Assembly (NCBI GenBank): GCA_964495575.1
Contig: CAZBVS010000010.1
Coordinates: 1 to 24,332 of the forward strand
Origin: DATGCT01 sp964495575
Lineage (GTDB): Bacteria > Patescibacteriota > Minisyncoccia > UBA6257 > GWB1-50-10
DNA: 24,332 nt
Direction of reading: 5' to 3'
The stretch's first letter is position 1, and every line of letters starts with the position of its first letter. Of this stretch, positions 20,943 to 24,332 are shown in pieces. The notes beneath the pieces were generated by a model, which did no database searches, was not told where the DNA came from, and saw only the letters and a list, made by a program, of their open reading frames with translations. The position numbers and the translations under genes were made by a program.

Positions 20943-22370
20943 ATGAGTAAAGGAATTACAAAAAAAGAAGAAAACTTTTCTGATTGGTATCACGACATAA
21001 TTAAAGAGGCTGATTTAGCAGAGCACGCTGAAACTAAAGGCTCTATGATCATCCGTCCTCACGGGTATGCAATCTGGGAAAAGTTTCAAAATATATTAAA
21101 TAAAAAAATAAAGGAATCAGGTGCTAAGAATGTATACTTTCCGATGTTCATTCCTGAAAGCTATCTTTCAAAGGAGAAAGAGCATGTTGAAGGATTTTCT
21201 CCTGAACTTGCTGTGGTTACTCATGCGGGAGGGAAAAAACTTGATGAACCGCTTGTTGTTCGTCCTACTTCAGAAACAATTATCAATAAAGCTTTCTCTA
21301 AATGGATAGATTCATGGCGTGATCTGCCATATATGATTAACCAGTGGGCTAACGTAGTTCGTTGGGAGATGAGACCTCGCCTGTTTTTGAGAACCACCGA
21401 GTTTTTATGGCAGGAAGGTCACACGGCTCATAAAAGTGAGGAAGAAGCTGAAGAAGAAACTTTAAATATTTTAAAAGAAGTCTATCAAGACTTTGTTCAA
21501 GAGTATATGGCCCTCCCTGTATTTACAGGCCTTAAATCAGAATCAGAGAAATTTGCCGGAGCTCTAAGAACATACACTATTGAAGGAATGATGCAGGATG
21601 GAAAAGCTTTACAGATGGGAACTTCTCATAATCTAGGCCAAAACTTTGCAAAAGCTTTTGATATTACATACTCTGATAAGAATAATGAGAATCAGTATGT
21701 TTGGCAGACCAGTTGGGGGGTCTCCACTCGTTTAATTGGAGGTTTGATCATGGCCCACTCTGATAATAAAGGTCTTGTTTTACCTCCTAAGATTTCTCCA
21801 ATTGACGCTGTTGTAATCCCGATCTGGAAAGAGGATGGTAATAAAGATAAAGTTCTTAAAAAATCTCATGGTGTTGAAGATTCACTCTCTTCTTTTTCAA
21901 TTGAGTTTGATGATCGTGAAAATGAAAGTGTTGGTTCTAAGTTTTATGAATGGGAAAAGAAGGGTATTCCTGTTAGAATCGAGATAGGGGAGAATGAGAT
22001 AGAAAAGGGAAAGGTTGTTTTTGTAAGAAGAGATAATGGTGATAAATTTGAAGTTGAGTTTGATAAGGTAGAGGAGGTACTTAAAGAAACATTAGCTGAT
22101 ATTCAGTCAAAGCTGCTTAACAAAGCTAAGAAATTTAATGAGAATCATACATATGAGACTACTGATTATCAAGAATTTAAAGATCTTGTTGAGAAAGGTT
22201 TTGTATACGCTGATTGGTGTGGGGATGAAGCTTGTGAGACTAGCATAAAAGATGATACTAAAGCCACTATTCGGTGTATTCCTTTGGAGGATAATAAACC
22301 AATTAGTGGTAAATGTATAAAATGTGGTAAAGAAGCTAAACATAAAGTAATTTTTGCTAAATCTTATTAA
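20943..22370 (+). CDS. proS: Prolyl-tRNA synthetase, archaeal/eukaryote-type
   Basis: ProRS charges tRNA-Pro. This 475-residue enzyme is the short form found in archaea, eukaryotes and some bacteria, without the bacterial editing insertion between motifs 2 and 3. Signature segments are 'SDWYHDIIKEADLAEH', 'PHGYAIWEKFQ', 'VVRPTSETIINKAFSKWI', 'NQWANVVRWEMRPRLFLRTTEFLWQEGHTAH' (about 134-164 across motif 2), and 'GTSHNLGQNFAKAF'. The C-terminal zinc-type domain has C426, C431, C445, C458 and C461 and ends in the family-typical Tyr ('IFAKSY'). I chose ATG 20943 because the upstream GTG at 20934 lies within the predicted -10. The gene is six bases before the second mreB. Confidence 0.95.
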   Translation: MSKGITKKEENFSDWYHDIIKEADLAEHAETKGSMIIRPHGYAIWEKFQNILNKKIKESGAKNVYFPMFIPESYLSKEKEHVEGFSPELAVVTHAGGKKLDEPLVVRPTSETIINKAFSKWIDSWRDLPYMINQWANVVRWEMRPRLFLRTTEFLWQEGHTAHKSEEEAEEETLNILKEVYQDFVQEYMALPVFTGLKSESEKFAGALRTYTIEGMMQDGKALQMGTSHNLGQNFAKAFDITYSDKNNENQYVWQTSWGVSTRLIGGLIMAHSDNKGLVLPPKISPIDAVVIPIWKEDGNKDKVLKKSHGVEDSLSSFSIEFDDRENESVGSKFYEWEKKGIPVRIEIGENEIEKGKVVFVRRDNGDKFEVEFDKVEEVLKETLADIQSKLLNKAKKFNENHTYETTDYQEFKDLVEKGFVYADWCGDEACETSIKDDTKATIRCIPLEDNKPISGKCIKCGKEAKHKVIFAKSY

Positions 22371-22376
22371 TAAATT

Positions 22377-23402
22377 ATGTTATTCAAAAAACTTTTAGGA
22401 ATAGATTTAGGGACAGACACGACCCAAGTATATTTAAAAGAAAAAGGGATTGTTATTAATGATCCTTCGATAGTAGCTTATAACAACCGAACTAACCGGG
22501 TTGTAGCAGTAGGCAAAAAAGCTAAGGCAATGGTTTCCAGAACCCCTTCCCATATTACTGCCATGAGCCCTATTGCAAATGGTGTTATTGCAGATTTTGA
22601 TATGGCCAAAGAACTTATTAGAAGCTTTTTGAAAAATAAGAAGCTACCTTGGTCTTTGTTTACTGATGTTATCGTTTCTGTCCCTACTAACCTTACTGAG
22701 GTTGAAAGAAAGTCTGTTATCGACCTTTTGAAAGAAACCGGAGCAAATGAAGTTTATCTTTTAGAACAACCTTTAGCCGCTGCTTTCTCAAGCCATCTTA
22801 ATATTTTTGAACCGACTGCACACTTGATAGTTGATATTGGTGCTGGGACAACCGATATGGCGATTATTTCCATGAACGGAATTGTTGTTTCAAAACGTTT
22901 GAAGATAGCCGGTAACTATTTTGACAAAGAAATAATTAAAGGAGTAAAGAATGAGTTAAATCTAAAGATAGGTGAACCAACTGCTGAAAAAATAAAGTTG
23001 GGGGTAGGAGCTGCGGTTCCCCAATCTGAGACGCTTGATATTAATGTTCGAGGAAGAAGTGTTTCTAGTGGTTTACCTACCGAGGTTGAGATAAAAGATA
23101 CCACTGTAAGATCATGGCTTTCTAAATTATTGAAAGAAATTATTAAAAACTTGAAAGATCTAATTGAGATTACGCCTCCTGAGCTAGTAGGTGATATATT
23201 TAAAAATGGTATCTATATCTGTGGCGGAGGAAGCATGCTCAGAGGGATTGATGAGTTAATAGAGAAAGAAGTTGGTGTTGATGTTCACATTATCAATGAA
23301 CCTCTAACGTGTGTAGCTCGAGGTTCTGGCGTGATTACTGAAAATCTTGATGAGTACTCTCATTTGTTAACTGACGCTTCTTTAAAAGAAGTGGGGTCTT
23401 AA
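22377..23402 (+). CDS. mreB: MreB-family actin-like protein, copy 2
   Basis: This 341-residue paralogue of the copy at 16098 aligns almost without gaps. Key motifs are 'GIDLGTDTTQVYLKEKGIVIND' (phosphate-1, about 8-29), 'GVIADFDMAKELI', 'EQPLAAAF' (130-137), 'VDIGAGTTDMAIIS' (152-165) and 'GIYICGGGSMLRGID'. It keeps the phosphate-2 Asp (D153) that copy 1 lacks, but has Gln at position 131 where copy 1 and most MreB have Glu. Actin has a Gln at the equivalent site by my reading. It is followed by mreC and mreD, the standard rod-shape order, so this is the positional mreB of the elongasome operon. It follows proS by six bases with no promoter of its own. Confidence 0.94.
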   Translation: MLFKKLLGIDLGTDTTQVYLKEKGIVINDPSIVAYNNRTNRVVAVGKKAKAMVSRTPSHITAMSPIANGVIADFDMAKELIRSFLKNKKLPWSLFTDVIVSVPTNLTEVERKSVIDLLKETGANEVYLLEQPLAAAFSSHLNIFEPTAHLIVDIGAGTTDMAIISMNGIVVSKRLKIAGNYFDKEIIKGVKNELNLKIGEPTAEKIKLGVGAAVPQSETLDINVRGRSVSSGLPTEVEIKDTTVRSWLSKLLKEIIKNLKDLIEITPPELVGDIFKNGIYICGGGSMLRGIDELIEKEVGVDVHIINEPLTCVARGSGVITENLDEYSHLLTDASLKEVGS

Positions 23403-23472
23403 ACTTTTAAAATAACCAGCTATTTAAAGAATATAGTTGTGAGTATCTAATAACTATATAAATTTTATAATT

Positions 23473-24165
23473 ATGAAATCCTTAAAATATCTAATTCCTA
23501 CAGTCTTACTTTTCTTAGTCATAGGCTTGGTAGTTTTTGTCCGGCCTGCTTTTGATACTGCTTACCAGGATACTAAGATGTTTCTTGCCGGGATTACAGG
23601 TGGTTCCTTTGATTACAATAAATATAACGAGTTAGTAAGAGAAAATGAAAGTTTAAGATTTAAAATAAATAATCTTGAAAAAGAAACTGTCTCAGAATTA
23701 GAAGAAGGAAAAATCTTTAAAGTTTTTTCAAGGTATCCATTTAATAACAAGGAACTTTTAATTATAAACGCTGGGAGAGATGATGGAATTACAATGAATC
23801 TTCCTGTATTAACAAAGGATGGGTTTTTGGTAGGTAAGATAGTGTCTGTTAACGGACGCCAATCTGAGGTCCAGACTGTTTTTGATCCGAGCTGGAAAAC
23901 TAGTGTTGGGATAAATAGCGCTTCTAATAAAGCGGTAATGAAAGGGGGGCAACCTCCTAAACTAGAATTAATCCCTAAAGAATGTCAGGTTAAAGAAGGT
24001 GACTTTGTTTTCAATATTTCTCCTGATTTTCCTTACAAAGCTTTAATAGGGGAGGTAAAAAATATTAAAGAGGTAAACGATCAAATTTGGAACTCCGGTG
24101 TAATGAATATCCCTTACAACCTTGATCAAATTACAGAGGTAAAAGTTTTTGTTAATTTTCCATAA
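23473..24165 (+). CDS. mreC: Rod shape-determining protein MreC, short form
   Basis: MreC is a membrane-anchored scaffold of the elongasome that links MreB to wall enzymes. One N-terminal transmembrane helix (about 6-25) is followed by a coiled-coil ('YNELVRENESLRFKINNLEKET', residues about 54-75) and the double beta-barrel domain: 'ELLIINAGRDDGITMNLPVLTKDGFLVGKIVSVNGRQSEVQTVFD' spans about 95-139 and is typical MreC, then 'INSASNKAVMKGGQPPKLEL' and 'IGEVKNI'. At 230 residues it is shorter than E. coli MreC. The 70-base gap upstream contains an inverted repeat (ATATAGTT/AACTATAT, 23431-23459) of unclear meaning. mreD starts four bases after the stop. Confidence 0.92.
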   Translation: MKSLKYLIPTVLLFLVIGLVVFVRPAFDTAYQDTKMFLAGITGGSFDYNKYNELVRENESLRFKINNLEKETVSELEEGKIFKVFSRYPFNNKELLIINAGRDDGITMNLPVLTKDGFLVGKIVSVNGRQSEVQTVFDPSWKTSVGINSASNKAVMKGGQPPKLELIPKECQVKEGDFVFNISPDFPYKALIGEVKNIKEVNDQIWNSGVMNIPYNLDQITEVKVFVNFP

Positions 24166-24168
24166 AAC

Positions 24169-24332
24169 ATGAAGATTCTAAATAGATTTCTCCTTCTTTT
24201 TCTTATTTTTATTACTCTTCTTCTATTACAGAGTAATGGGTTTTTAAACATAGGTGGTATTGCTCCTAACTTAATTCTTATTGGTTTTCTGATTTCTTCT
24301 TTCGTTTTACCTTCTTGTGATATTAAATTTAT
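24169..24332 (+). CDS. mreD: MreD-like membrane protein, 5' part
   Basis: Only the first 54 codons are in the window. The sequence is strongly hydrophobic with a membrane helix at about 7-19 ('LLLFLIFITLLLL'), a 'GGIAPNLILIGFLI' second helix and no stop before the window ends. The 'P-N-L-I-L' after a short loop matches the 'PdL.L' start pattern of MreD. The position, starting four bases after mreC, is the main support for the name. MreD is the integral-membrane partner of MreC in cell-wall elongation. Confidence 0.75.
   Translation, partial: MKILNRFLLLFLIFITLLLLQSNGFLNIGGIAPNLILIGFLISSFVLPSCDIKF

Overview
The window reads as core chromosome of a reduced-genome bacterium of the Candidate Phyla Radiation (Patescibacteria), most likely a parcubacterium. 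This is inferred from gene content, not from a database search. Clues are strongly AT-rich dense genes, a C-terminally truncated alanyl-tRNA synthetase, an archaeal/eukaryote-type prolyl-tRNA synthetase, short L13, and a baseplate-J-like membrane protein next to a degenerate FtsA-like protein. TGA is used as a normal stop (two genes end in TGA), so the UGA=Gly code of Absconditabacteria/Gracilibacteria does not apply. All recognised genes are on the + strand, with no gap above about 100 bases, and I found no tRNA, rRNA, CRISPR array, insertion sequence or phage gene.

Layout: (1) 1-536, 3' end of a site-2-type M50 protease. (2) 583-3614, str operon rpsL-rpsG-fusA (no tuf), closed by a hairpin terminator. 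(3) 3707-8585, dnaG, rpoD and alaS, closed by a long AT-rich hairpin. (4) 8681-11951, tsaC, an FtsA/PilM-like protein and a membrane-anchored baseplate-J-like protein. (5) 12028-15981, infA-rpmJ-rpsM-rpsK-rpsD-rpoA-rplQ-rplM-rpsI, closed by a terminator. (6) 16098-19228, mreB, a holB-like clamp-loader subunit, an exported thermonuclease and a cysteine-containing exported protein. (7) 19275-22370, frr, rseP-like protease and proS. (8) 22377-24332, a second mreB with mreC and the start of mreD.

The most striking signal is in the transcription machinery. The primary sigma factor carries two C2H2-type zinc fingers ahead of region 1.1. The RNA polymerase alpha subunit lacks its usual C-terminal DNA-binding domain and ends, after a long Lys/Glu linker, in one C2H2 finger. 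That finger has the same Cys/His spacing as sigma finger 2 and matches it at 17 of 23 residues by eye. This suggests a shared zinc-finger module linking alpha and sigma in a non-canonical RNA polymerase.

A second theme is initiation: almost no gene has a usable Shine-Dalgarno sequence, and several recognisable sigma70-type promoters lie so close to the start codon that the mRNAs should be leaderless or nearly so. Other points are two MreB paralogues with reciprocal substitutions at catalytic positions, an AlaRS that keeps editing but lacks the C-Ala domain, and ribosomal proteins S12 and S4 with unusual N-terminal regions.
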